Source: Candidatus Promineifilum breve (lineage in GTDB: Bacteria; Chloroflexota; Anaerolineae; Promineifilales; Promineifilaceae). From it: a DNA stretch of 64,000 bases. Below are positions 6,429 to 14,340 of the stretch, piece by piece; the stretch's first letter is position 1; every line of letters starts with the position of its first letter. The notes under the pieces are model-generated. The model did no database searches. It was not told the origin of the DNA and saw nothing but the letters and a program-made list of their open reading frames with translations. The translations under genes and the position numbers were made by a program. The stretch is from positions 3,016,726 to 3,080,725 of the forward strand of contig NZ_LN890655.1 in assembly GCF_900066015.1 (NCBI RefSeq), in the 5' to 3' direction.

Positions 6429-8795
6429 ATGATCATCGGCATGGACTTCGGCACGACCAATAGCGGCATGGCGACCTACGACGGCCGCGCCGTCAACGTG
6501 CTGCCGCTTGACCCCGCGGCCCCCAACCCGCGCGTAGCCCGCACGGCGCTCTACATCACCAACGAGCAGGCCGTCACCATCGGCCGCGCGGCCATTGATC
6601 TCTACTTTGAGCACAACCTCAACCGCCCGGTCAAGATGCAGCGCGTCTGGGTGGGCGAACTGGAGATTTTGGCCGACCGGGTTCACTACGTGACCGACGT
6701 CTACGTTTTCGCCGACGTTCTCTCGCCCGGTCGCCTTTTCCTGTCGATCAAGACCGGCCTGCGCGACGTGGGCTACCCCGGCACGGTCATCGGCCAAGCC
6801 TTCTACTCGCTGGAAAGCCTCATCACCCTCTACCTGACCGTGACGCGGGCGCGGGCCGAGAAGCTGCTGGGCCGCGAATTGCGCCAGGTGGTGCTCGGCC
6901 GGCCCGTCCACTTCGCCGCCGATGCCGACGGCGACCGGCTGGCCGAGGCGCGGTTGCTCCACGCCGCGTTCAACGCCGGCTACCAGACCGTCTACCTGCA
7001 ATACGAACCCATCGCCGCCGCCTATAGTTACGCGCTGGAACTGACCCGGCCGGAAAACGCGCTGGTCTTCGACTTCGGCGGCGGCACGCTCGACATCACC
7101 GTCATGCGCCTGGGCGAGGGGCAGCCGCGCGTGCTCGCCACGGGCGGCATCGCCGTGGCCGGCGACGTGTTCGACCAGAAACTGGTGCGGGCCAAGCTGC
7201 CGCGCCACTTCGGCGAGGGCAGCCTTTATGGCCCGCGCCACAAGGCCCTGACCGTGCCGCAGTGGATCTACGACTCGTTCAGCGATTGGCAGACCATGCT
7301 GCAACTCCAGTCGGCCGACAACAAGAAAATCCTGCGCGAGATCGCCCAGACCGCCCAGCGCCGCCCGCAAATCGAGGCCCTGTTGGCCCTGGTGGGCAGC
7401 AATTATGGCCTGCGCATGTTCGACGTGGTGGAGGGGGCCAAGCGCACCCTGTCCGAGCGGCGCGGGGCGGAGATCGTCCTCGACGGCCCCGGCTTCAGTG
7501 TGCGCGAGTTCGTCACCCGCGGCGAGTTCGAGGGCATCATCCACAACGAGACGCGGGCCATCGAGCACCATCTGCTGGAGACGGTGCGCGCCTCCGGTCT
7601 GCCGCCGGAGCGCATCGACACCGTCATTCGTACCGGCGGGTCGGCGCTCATCCCCGCCTTCTACGAAATGCTCGGCCGCCACTACGGCGCGGCCAAGGTG
7701 CGCAGCATCGACACCTTCAGCAGCGTCACCGCCGGGTTGGGCGTCATCGGCCACCGGCTGGAGCGGGGCGAACTGGCGCTGACCTCCCACACCCCGGCCG
7801 ACTTCGCCGCCTTGCCCCCGGCCACCGGCGGCCGGCTCAACGTGCGGCCGGTCAATCTGGAGATGTTGCAGCGGCGGGTGAGGCTGGAAGAGCAGGGGGG
7901 CAGGGGGGCGGGGGAGCAGGGGAGCAGAGTCGTGCTGCTGGGTAGGCCGACGACTGGGGAAGAGGTGCGGGCGGAAATTCGTGTGACGGGCGAACAGTTA
8001 GGAGCGGACAGTGAAGAGGCGGACGGCGGGCCGTTTGTCACGGCGTTGCGGGTGGCGGCCGATGCCCAACTGCTGCTCATCACCTCGCGCTATCGCTTTA
8101 TGCTGAGCACGGCGCGGCAACTGGCCGACCTGCGCGAAGTGGGGCTGGACATCGAGAACTTGCACCGGCTGGCCCGACGCGAGGCGGTGGTGGCCGTGGT
8201 CGATTGGTCGGCGGCCCGCGAGCAGGAGCGGTTGTTGCTGGTGACCTCCACCGGCTACGCCCGCGCCTACCCGCTCGATTCATTGCGCCCGGCCATCGAA
8301 GCCCCCGCGCCGTTCTCATTCGACAACCCGCCGCCCGGCGTGCCGGTGCTGGCCCAGGGCGTCGGCCGCGACCGGCACGTGGTCATCGTGACCGCCGGCG
8401 GGCGTGGCGTGCGCTGGCCGCTGGCGAAGATACCGCTGAGTGGCATCCAGGCGCTCAATCCCGGCCGCGACGAGGCGTTCGACCGGGTGGCGGCGGCGCT
8501 GGCGGTGCGGCCCGACGAAGAGGCCGTGCTGGTGCTGGCCGACGGCTACGCCCGCCGCTTGCGGGCCGATTGGGTGGAGGAGCCGCTGAAGGCCAACGCC
8601 AAAGGCAAGGCACTGGTGGCGCGGCAAGCGGCGGCCGTGGGGCTGGTCGCGGTCGGGCCGCTGGAGCTATTCACCGAGCGGCGGCGACTGATGGCCGACG
8701 CGGGGCAGTTGCCGCTGGAGGATTCGACGAAGGCGTTTCGGTTGGTGAAGCTGGGAGAGGGTGAAACCTTGACGACGATACTAACGCGAAGCTAG
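6429..8795 (+). CDS. YegD-like Hsp70 ATPase fused to a gyrase-A-CTD-like beta-propeller
   Basis: A 788-residue protein. Residues 1-455 are an actin/Hsp70-fold ATPase of the YegD branch: phosphate-1 loop MDFGTTNSG (5-13), FDFGGGTLDIT (214-224), adenosine loop RTGGSALIPAF (401-411), and the NLG-like LVGSNYGLRMFDVVEGAK stretch; the usual Hsp70 substrate-binding domain is absent. Residues about 537-742 hold strand repeats that read like the GyrA/ParC C-terminal pinwheel: LLLITSRYRFMLS, RLLLVTSTGYARAYPLDSL, HVVIVTAGGRGVRWPLAKI and AVLVLADGYARRL with KANAKGKALVARQ, compared with the family's LLLVTxxGYGKRTPLSEF. The linker (487-500) is coded by a CCCCTGCTC-type repeat. ATG 6429 was preferred over TTG 6420. 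The fusion partner and role are inferred; no topoisomerase core is present. It follows aroE by 53 bases. Confidence 0.75.
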   Translation: MIIGMDFGTTNSGMATYDGRAVNVLPLDPAAPNPRVARTALYITNEQAVTIGRAAIDLYFEHNLNRPVKMQRVWVGELEILADRVHYVTDVYVFADVLSPGRLFLSIKTGLRDVGYPGTVIGQAFYSLESLITLYLTVTRARAEKLLGRELRQVVLGRPVHFAADADGDRLAEARLLHAAFNAGYQTVYLQYEPIAAAYSYALELTRPENALVFDFGGGTLDITVMRLGEGQPRVLATGGIAVAGDVFDQKLVRAKLPRHFGEGSLYGPRHKALTVPQWIYDSFSDWQTMLQLQSADNKKILREIAQTAQRRPQIEALLALVGSNYGLRMFDVVEGAKRTLSERRGAEIVLDGPGFSVREFVTRGEFEGIIHNETRAIEHHLLETVRASGLPPERIDTVIRTGGSALIPAFYEMLGRHYGAAKVRSIDTFSSVTAGLGVIGHRLERGELALTSHTPADFAALPPATGGRLNVRPVNLEMLQRRVRLEEQGGRGAGEQGSRVVLLGRPTTGEEVRAEIRVTGEQLGADSEEADGGPFVTALRVAADAQLLLITSRYRFMLSTARQLADLREVGLDIENLHRLARREAVVAVVDWSAAREQERLLLVTSTGYARAYPLDSLRPAIEAPAPFSFDNPPPGVPVLAQGVGRDRHVVIVTAGGRGVRWPLAKIPLSGIQALNPGRDEAFDRVAAALAVRPDEEAVLVLADGYARRLRADWVEEPLKANAKGKALVARQAAAVGLVAVGPLELFTERRRLMADAGQLPLEDSTKAFRLVKLGEGETLTTILTRS
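7891..7927. repeat. GGGGAGCAG-type repeat read in frame
   Basis: A G-rich AGCAGGGGGGC/GGGGAGCAGGGGAGCAG block inside the Hsp70-like gene, coding for GGRGAGEQGSR at the boundary between the ATPase and the C-terminal domain. The same family occurs at 51600, 52043, 58345 and 58497. Confidence 0.8.
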
Positions 8796-8807
8796 TTATT
8801 CGTTACC

Positions 8808-9590
8808 TTATATTGAATCCGTTGGCAATTGCAAGCACGCCTCGGCCGCCAAGCGGAATAACCCTTCGCGAATCGCGCCGCGGTCGCGCCAGTCACGCTC
8901 GTTCCATACGTCCCCGCTGAGATCGTCGCCGCAGTAGAGGAGTTGCCCCACGACCACGTCGCGGAACTGCCCCACGGCAAAGAAGGCTGCCGCTTCCATC
9001 TCCACCGTCAGGCAACCCTCGGCCCGCCGCCGGGCCACCCGCGCCGCCGTCTCGCGATAGAAGCCGTCGGTCGTCCACGTCTTGCCGACCAGGTAAGGCA
9101 CATGATGACGTTGCAAGGTCGCTTCGATGGCGGCGACTGCCTCCGGCGAGGGGCTGACTTCGCGTGCCGGGGGCAGGTAGTGATATGACGTGCCCTCATC
9201 GCGCACGGCCGAATCGGGCACGACGACGTGACCGACTACCAGATCGCGGGCCAGTACGCCCGCCCCGCCGCAAACGATGAACGCCCGGCAGCCCAGGGCG
9301 ATCAGTTCGTCGGTGAAGCCGCCGGCCAGGGGCGCGCCGAGGCCGGGATGCATGAGCGCCAGCCGCCGCCCGTCGAATTCCATTTCATAGACCGGGTTTG
9401 GCCCCATCTCCGAACCCAACATGTGGACGACGCGCAGTTGACCTGCCTCGCGCAGGCTGGTGATCACGTCCTGGAAGAAGCACAATACGCAATGACGGGG
9501 GATGTCGATGGGCGAGAGCACGCGCGACGGTTCGATCATGGCGTCGCGGCCAGGGTCATACTCCAGAATGGGGAAGTCGTGATTGTCCAT
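8808..9590 (-). CDS. Nucleoside phosphorylase (PNP/UDP family)
   Basis: A 260-residue enzyme of the purine-nucleoside/uridine phosphorylase family, cleaving a nucleoside with phosphate to a base and a pentose 1-phosphate. Seen: the phosphate loop region FIVCGGAGVL, DEGTSYHYLP, WTTDGFYRET and the ribose-binding LTVEMEAAAFFAV, where the glutamates bind the sugar. The Ser/Thr and Glu pattern is nearer the uridine phosphorylase-like branch, but base preference is not decidable. The start at 9590 keeps the ILEYDPGRDAMIEPSRV opening usual in this group and makes a 35-base overlap with the upstream DUF952 gene, so the two are probably co-transcribed. Confidence 0.85.
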   Translation of the reverse strand: MDNHDFPILEYDPGRDAMIEPSRVLSPIDIPRHCVLCFFQDVITSLREAGQLRVVHMLGSEMGPNPVYEMEFDGRRLALMHPGLGAPLAGGFTDELIALGCRAFIVCGGAGVLARDLVVGHVVVPDSAVRDEGTSYHYLPPAREVSPSPEAVAAIEATLQRHHVPYLVGKTWTTDGFYRETAARVARRRAEGCLTVEMEAAAFFAVGQFRDVVVGQLLYCGDDLSGDVWNERDWRDRGAIREGLFRLAAEACLQLPTDSI

Positions 9591-9933
9591 CGCTGTGGCC
9601 TAGATCAGGCGGCAGTTGAAACGTCCCATCCGGCCGGGGCGGGAAGGGCACGACCTGCGTCACGGCGTCGAGGTTGAGCGGGCCGTAAATGTGGGGGAAC
9701 GTCTCGCCCGCCTCATAGCAATCTTCATAGACCAGGGGCGACGACAGGCGGGCCGGCGCGATGACCAGCAGCACCAGCCCGGTTCGGCCGCGATAGAGCG
9801 CGTTGGCCGGGCCGAGCACCTGCTCTGGGGTCGAACAGTGGATGAAACCCTCGCTGTCCAGTGTATCCAGATGATAGTCGCCTAACGCCTGGGCCGCTGC
9901 CCATTCGGCGGCCGTCGTGATGTGGAGGATCAT
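9556..9933 (-). CDS. DUF952 family protein
   Basis: A 125-residue protein starting MILHITTAAEW, with the family marks LDSEGFIHCSTPEQV, GLVLLVI, VYEDCYEAGETFPHIYGPLN and VVPFPPRPDGTF. DUF952 proteins are small, soluble and uncharacterised; the GFIHCS and HIYGPL motifs are the most conserved parts and may form the active or binding site. ATG 9933 was chosen; a GTG two codons upstream is possible. Its last 11 codons overlap the next gene in another frame. The coupling to a nucleoside phosphorylase could hint at a nucleotide- or ADP-ribose-related role, which is inference only. Confidence 0.8.
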   Translation of the reverse strand: MILHITTAAEWAAAQALGDYHLDTLDSEGFIHCSTPEQVLGPANALYRGRTGLVLLVIAPARLSSPLVYEDCYEAGETFPHIYGPLNLDAVTQVVPFPPRPDGTFQLPPDLGHSDGQSRLPHSGV

Positions 9934-10017
9934 GATCACAAATTATTCTTGATAGTGGGCACACTGTCGAGACATTTTCACGCCTGGTTTGCGGCCTTGA
10001 AGGTCGCAAATCGTCTC

Positions 10018-10080
10018 TTGACAAAACTACTAACCTGTTTTATATTTAGATTTGTTAATAGTAAACGGGTTACTAGTTTA
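10018..10080 (+). promoter_or_regulatory. padR promoter with candidate operator
   Basis: TTGACA (10018-10023), a 17-base spacer and TATATT (10041-10046) make a near-consensus sigma70 promoter. Just downstream AGTAA-N5-TTACT (10060-10074) and TAAAC-N9-GTTTA overlap the expected transcription start. A PadR autoregulatory operator here is likely but not proven. Confidence 0.75.
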
Positions 10081-10091
10081 ATTCTGAGCCT

Positions 10092-10673
10092 ATGTCTGTC
10101 CGCAATGCCATTCTCGGCCTATTAGCCGACCACCCCCGCCACGGCTACGAACTCCGCGCCGCCTTCGAGGCGCTGGTGGGCGGCGAGGGGGTCTGGTCGG
10201 TGAAGCCGGCCCAGGTGTATACCACTCTGGCCCGGCTGGAAGAGGGTGGCCTGGTGGCCCAGGACAGCGTGGAGCAGGACGGTGGCCCGGAGAAGCGCGT
10301 CTATAGCCTGACGCCCCACGGCCGCGCCGAACTGGGCGAATGGTTCGACACCGGCGTGGCCGCCGAGCATCACCGCGACGAGTTCTTCGTCAAGCTGATG
10401 GTCAGCCTGTATAGCGATGGGGTCGATCCCTACCAGGTCATCCGCGCCCAGCGCAACCGGCTCTACCAGGACTTGCACGCCCTGACGACGCGGCGCAACG
10501 CCACCGACGCCCGCCGAGAGCTGGCCCAGGTGTTTTTACTCGACAAGTCGATCATGCACCTGGAGGCTGACCTGCGCTGGCTCGATCTGCTGGAGGCGCG
10601 GCTGGACGATATCCGCCGCCAACCGTTGCCCCAGCCGCGCGTCAGACCGCGCGGCCGACCCAAAAAATCGTAG
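10092..10673 (+). CDS. PadR family transcriptional regulator
   Basis: A 193-residue regulator. Residues 1-80 form the winged helix (AILGLLADHPRHGYELRAAF, then KPAQVYTTLARLEEGGLV and the wing GGPEKRVYSLTPHGR). Residues 95-180 are the helical C-terminal dimerisation domain (VirR type), ending in a basic tail RGRPKKS. PadR proteins usually repress transporter genes and release on ligand binding. It sits directly before an ABC ATPase and an FtsX-type permease on the same strand, a common regulator-efflux layout, so it probably controls them and itself through the operator at 10060. The TAG stop is the first triplet of a GTAGGGG repeat. Confidence 0.9.
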   Translation: MSVRNAILGLLADHPRHGYELRAAFEALVGGEGVWSVKPAQVYTTLARLEEGGLVAQDSVEQDGGPEKRVYSLTPHGRAELGEWFDTGVAAEHHRDEFFVKLMVSLYSDGVDPYQVIRAQRNRLYQDLHALTTRRNATDARRELAQVFLLDKSIMHLEADLRWLDLLEARLDDIRRQPLPQPRVRPRGRPKKS

Positions 10674-10800
10674 GGTGAACATCCTTGTTCGCCCCAACCG
10701 TAGGGGTGAACATCCCTGTTCACCCGAAGTCGCAGCGGGCCAACAAGGATGTTGGCCCCTACAAGGAGAGGGTCAACAAGGATGTTAACCCTACAAGGAG
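10670..10800. repeat. Four copies of a 25-26 bp GTAGGGG...CCC repeat, two in each orientation
   Basis: Copies at 10670-10694 and 10700-10725 read GTAGGG-TGAACATCC-TGTTC-CCC; copies at 10737-10762 and 10769-10794 are the reverse complement. Each inverted copy is followed by AAGGAG; the second AAGGAG (10795-10800) is the ribosome binding site of the ABC ATPase. The padR stop lies in the first copy. The block can fold into alternative hairpins between the two genes. Confidence 0.85.
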
Positions 10801-10805
10801 TAATC

Positions 10806-11558
10806 ATGTCCCTCATCTCTGCAATCAATCTCACCAAGGTCTATGGCTCCGGCGACACGGCCGTGACAGCCCTCAACAACGTCTCGCTCAATGTCGCGCC
10901 GGGCGAGTTCGTGGCCGTCATGGGGCCGAGCGGCTGCGGCAAATCGACGTTGCTCCATCTGTTGGGCGGCCTCGACCGGCCGACCAGCGGTTCGGTGCAG
11001 ATCGACGGCCATAACCTGTCCGATCTATCCGACGCCAAGCTGACCGAACTACGCCGCCACAAGATCGGCTTCATCTTCCAGTTCTTCAACCTCATCCCGG
11101 TGCTCAACGCCGTGGAGAACGCCGCGCTGCCCATCACTCTCGATGGCGTGCGCCCGGCCGAGGCTAAGGCCCGCGCCACCGAATGGCTGGCGCGCTTTGG
11201 GCTGAATGACCGGCTCGACCACCGCCCCGATCAGCTTTCCGGCGGCCAGCAGCAGCGCGTGGCCGTGGCCCGCGCCCTGGTGGCCGACCCGGCGCTGGTG
11301 CTGGCCGACGAGCCGACCGGCAATCTGGACACGCGCTCGTCGGAGGAGATCGCCGCGCTGCTGCGCCAGGTCGCCAATGAGTGGGGGCGCTCGGTGGTCA
11401 TCGTCACCCACGACCCGCGCATCGCCGCCCACGCCGACCGGATCATCTTCCTGAAGGACGGCTCGATCGTCGACCAGACCATCCTGGAACCACAGAACAA
11501 CCAGAACGGCCACAACGTGGAGATGGTGGCCGGGAAGATTCAGGCGATGGCGGAGTAA
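10806..11558 (+). CDS. ABC transporter ATP-binding protein, MacB/LolD type
   Basis: A 250-residue ATPase with Walker A GPSGCGKST, Q-loop FQFFNLIPVLNAVEN, signature LSGGQQQRVAVARAL, Walker B LVLADEPTGNLD and the switch histidine in VIVTHDPR. The FNLIP sequence after the Q-loop and the GNLD end place it with the LolD/MacB/FtsE-like group that works with FtsX-fold permeases rather than with channel-forming importers. It would power the permease at 11681 in lipid, peptide or drug mechanotransmission or efflux. ATG 10806 has AAGGAG six bases upstream, supplied by the repeat. A longer in-frame opening from 10749 is repeat sequence and was rejected. Confidence 0.95.
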   Translation: MSLISAINLTKVYGSGDTAVTALNNVSLNVAPGEFVAVMGPSGCGKSTLLHLLGGLDRPTSGSVQIDGHNLSDLSDAKLTELRRHKIGFIFQFFNLIPVLNAVENAALPITLDGVRPAEAKARATEWLARFGLNDRLDHRPDQLSGGQQQRVAVARALVADPALVLADEPTGNLDTRSSEEIAALLRQVANEWGRSVVIVTHDPRIAAHADRIIFLKDGSIVDQTILEPQNNQNGHNVEMVAGKIQAMAE

Positions 11559-11565
11559 GAGACAG

Positions 11566-11666
11566 CCGACCACCGACCACCGACCACCGACCACAGACCA
11601 CCGCAAGAGATGATGGCGGCGGTCGGCGCTCGAGGACGAGCGGTCGGTCTGTGGTCTGCGGTCTAC
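11566..11666. repeat. GACCACC heptamer repeat in inverted arrangement
   Basis: GACCACC units (11569-11605) and the inverse GGTCGGTCTGTGGTCTGCGG (11641 onward) flank a 36-base loop between the ATPase and permease genes; a long stem can form in the mRNA of this operon. Confidence 0.8.
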
Positions 11667-11680
11667 CCATGAGGAACACC

Positions 11681-14233
11681 ATGAACATTCAACTAACCCT
11701 CGCCGCGCGCTATCTGCGTGGCCGTAAGCTGCGCACCACGCTGACCACACTGGCGATCCTGTTCGGCGTGCTGGTCATCGTCGGCATGAATTCGCTGTTG
11801 CCCGCTTTCACCCGCGCCTTCCAGACCAATGTGCTGGCCGCCGCCGGGCAGGTGGACGCCACAATCACCCTGAAGACCAGCGATGCGTTTGACGCCGCCA
11901 AGGTCGATCGCGTGGCCGCCGTGGAGGGCGTACGCGTCGTCTCCGGGCTGCTCAACCGGACGGTCAACCTGCCGGCCGACTACCTGGACGATGATCCGGC
12001 CCGGCCCGACGCCACCGGGGCCTTGTCGCTGGTGGGCATCGACGTGGCCCAGGCCACGGCGTTGCACGCCTACAACGTCCAGGACGGCCGTTTCCTGGCC
12101 GACGGCGACGCCGACGTGGCCGTCATCAGCCAGAGCCTGGCCGAACTGATCGGCCTGGGCGTGGGCGACACGCTGACGCTGCCCACCCCGACGGGCCAGA
12201 CGGCGCTGACCATCGCCGGCATCCTGCCGCCGCGGATGCAGCTCGGTAACGAAGAGGTGTTCGTCACCCTGGCCCAGGCGCAGGCGATGCTCGACATGCC
12301 CGGCCTCATCAACACCATCGAGGCCAACTTCGATGTGGTCGATGAAGATGAACGGCTGGCGCTGGAGCAAGCCATCCTGACCGAGTTGGGCGACACGTTC
12401 CAACTGGGCGGGCTATCGTCGAATGCCGAATTGCTGGCCAATATGGATGTGGCCCAGGCCATCTTCAGCCTGCTGGGGGTGCTGGCCGTGCTCATGGGCG
12501 GCTTTATCATCTTCAATACCTTCCGCACCATCGTCGCCGAACGGCGGCGCGACATCGGCATGTTGCGCGCCCTGGGGGCCGGCCGCCGTACCATTCTGGG
12601 CACGTTCCTGGCCGAAGGGTTGATCCAGGGCGTGATCGGCACGGTGCTGGGCATCCTCGCCGGCTATGGGCTGGGGCTGCTGGGTGTGGCCGCATTGCAG
12701 CCAATTCTAAGCGACATGATGAACGTCGACATCGGTGCGCCGGTGGTTTCGCCGGGGCTGCTCATCGGTAGCGCCGTCATCGGCATCGGCGTGACGTTGC
12801 TGGCCGGGCTGCTGCCGGCCATGAGCGCCGGGCGAGTGACGCCGCTGGAGGCGCTGCGGCCGTCGGTCGGCGCGGTGTCGCTGCGGCGGCTGATGGGCGT
12901 CGGCTTCTGGGCCGGGGTGGTGATGATCGCTCTGGCCGTGGCCGCGCTGCTGACGCGCGACATTGCCTTCATCGGTCTGGGCGCGGTGTTGTTCGTCATT
13001 GGGCTTATCCTGGTTGGCCCGGCGCTGGTGAATCCGGTGGCGCGCTTCTTTAGCGGCCTGCTGGCGGCCGTCTTCGCCCGTAGCGGCACGGCCCAGTTGG
13101 CCCAGGGCAACCTGACCCGCCAACCGTCGCGGGCGGCCATCACGGCCAGCACCATGCTCATCGGCATGTCGATCCTGATCCTGGCCGCCTCGGTGGTCAC
13201 CAGCGTCACCGCCGGCTTCGGCGAGGTCATGCGCCGCAGCCTGGGCAGTGATTTCATCCTCATCCCGCCGTCGATTGCCGCCTGGGGCACCAACGTGGGG
13301 GCCGGGTCGGAACTGGCCGACGCGTTGCGGGAGGTCGAGGGAGTGGAGGTGGTCAGTTCGCTACGCTTCGCGCCGACACAGGCCAATGGCGCGGCCGTGT
13401 CGTTGCTGGGCATTGACCCGGTCACCTATTCGCAGGTCAGCGGCCTGACCTTCAGCGAGGGGGACGAGTCGGCCTACGCCGCCCTGGCCGAGGGGCGGAC
13501 GGCCATCCTCAGCCCGGCGGCGGCCGTCGCGCTGGGCGCGGCAATCGGCGACGAGGTAGAACTGATGACGCCGACCGGCCCGCAACTCTATCGCGTGGTG
13601 GGCGTCGGCGGGGATTACCTGAACGCCAAGATCACCACGGTCTACATCTCCCACGACAACATCGCCGCCGATTTCAATCGCACGGAGGACGTGCTGATCC
13701 AGGCCAATCTGGCCGCGGGGGCCGACCGGGTGGCGGCCGAGGCCGGCATGAAGGACGCCTTGCGCGACTTCCCCCAATTCCGCCTCATCGCCGGGCAGGA
13801 GTACATCGACGAAAATCTGGCCCTCTTCGATTCGGTTTTCACCGCGCTCTACGTGCTGGTGCTCTTCCTGGCCGTGCCGTCAGTGATCGCCATGGTCAAC
13901 ACGTTGGCAATCGGCGTCATCGAGCGCACGCGGGAGATCGGCATGTTGCGCGCCGTGGGCAGCACGCGGGGACAGGTGCGTCGCGTGGTGCTGGCCGAGG
14001 CGCTTATCCTGGCCGCGCTGGGCACGCTCTTCGGCATCCTGGCCGGGCTTTACCTCGGCTACATGGGCGTGGCCGCCCTGGAGGCGTTCGGCTATCCGAT
14101 GACCTACATCTTCCCGACCATGGGGGTGATCATCGCTCTGGTGGCGGGTATCGTCTTCGGCGTGCTGGCGGCCATCATCCCCGCCCGGCAGGCGTCGCGG
14201 CTGGAGATCGTCCAGGCGTTGCGCTACGAATAA
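11681..14233 (+). CDS. FtsX-type ABC permease with two FtsX modules
   Basis: An 850-residue membrane protein. It has an N-terminal helix (about 20-42), a MacB-type extracytoplasmic domain (about 45-245), an FtsX domain with three helices (about 265-390), a further helix pair, a second extracytoplasmic domain (about 510-690) and a second FtsX domain (about 710-850). Both FtsX domains show the ERRRDIGMLRALGAGRR / ERTREIGMLRAVGSTRG signature and end near the ARQASRLEIVQALRYE coupling helix. Such double-module permeases work with one LolD-like ATPase. ATG 11681 was chosen for the GAGG at 11671; ATG 11669 is in frame. It completes the padR-ATPase-permease unit. Cargo unknown. Confidence 0.9.
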   Translation: MNIQLTLAARYLRGRKLRTTLTTLAILFGVLVIVGMNSLLPAFTRAFQTNVLAAAGQVDATITLKTSDAFDAAKVDRVAAVEGVRVVSGLLNRTVNLPADYLDDDPARPDATGALSLVGIDVAQATALHAYNVQDGRFLADGDADVAVISQSLAELIGLGVGDTLTLPTPTGQTALTIAGILPPRMQLGNEEVFVTLAQAQAMLDMPGLINTIEANFDVVDEDERLALEQAILTELGDTFQLGGLSSNAELLANMDVAQAIFSLLGVLAVLMGGFIIFNTFRTIVAERRRDIGMLRALGAGRRTILGTFLAEGLIQGVIGTVLGILAGYGLGLLGVAALQPILSDMMNVDIGAPVVSPGLLIGSAVIGIGVTLLAGLLPAMSAGRVTPLEALRPSVGAVSLRRLMGVGFWAGVVMIALAVAALLTRDIAFIGLGAVLFVIGLILVGPALVNPVARFFSGLLAAVFARSGTAQLAQGNLTRQPSRAAITASTMLIGMSILILAASVVTSVTAGFGEVMRRSLGSDFILIPPSIAAWGTNVGAGSELADALREVEGVEVVSSLRFAPTQANGAAVSLLGIDPVTYSQVSGLTFSEGDESAYAALAEGRTAILSPAAAVALGAAIGDEVELMTPTGPQLYRVVGVGGDYLNAKITTVYISHDNIAADFNRTEDVLIQANLAAGADRVAAEAGMKDALRDFPQFRLIAGQEYIDENLALFDSVFTALYVLVLFLAVPSVIAMVNTLAIGVIERTREIGMLRAVGSTRGQVRRVVLAEALILAALGTLFGILAGLYLGYMGVAALEAFGYPMTYIFPTMGVIIALVAGIVFGVLAAIIPARQASRLEIVQALRYE

Positions 14234-14240
14234 GCCGATC

Positions 14241-14340
14241 AGAATTAAACACGGATGGGACACGGATTAGACGGATTTTACGGATTGAATGGCTCAATCC
14301 GTAAAATCCGTCTAATCCGTGAGAATCCGTGTTTAATTCT
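14241..14340. repeat. AGAATT-N4-ACGGAT terminal-inverted-repeat element
   Basis: AGAATTAAACACGGAT at the left end pairs with ATCCGTGTTTAATTCT at the right end; the arms (14241-14288 and 14294-14340) pair over almost their whole length with a one-base bulge. It lies between convergent genes, seven bases after the permease stop, and its right end supplies the stop codon of the methyltransferase at 14333. Confidence 0.9.
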
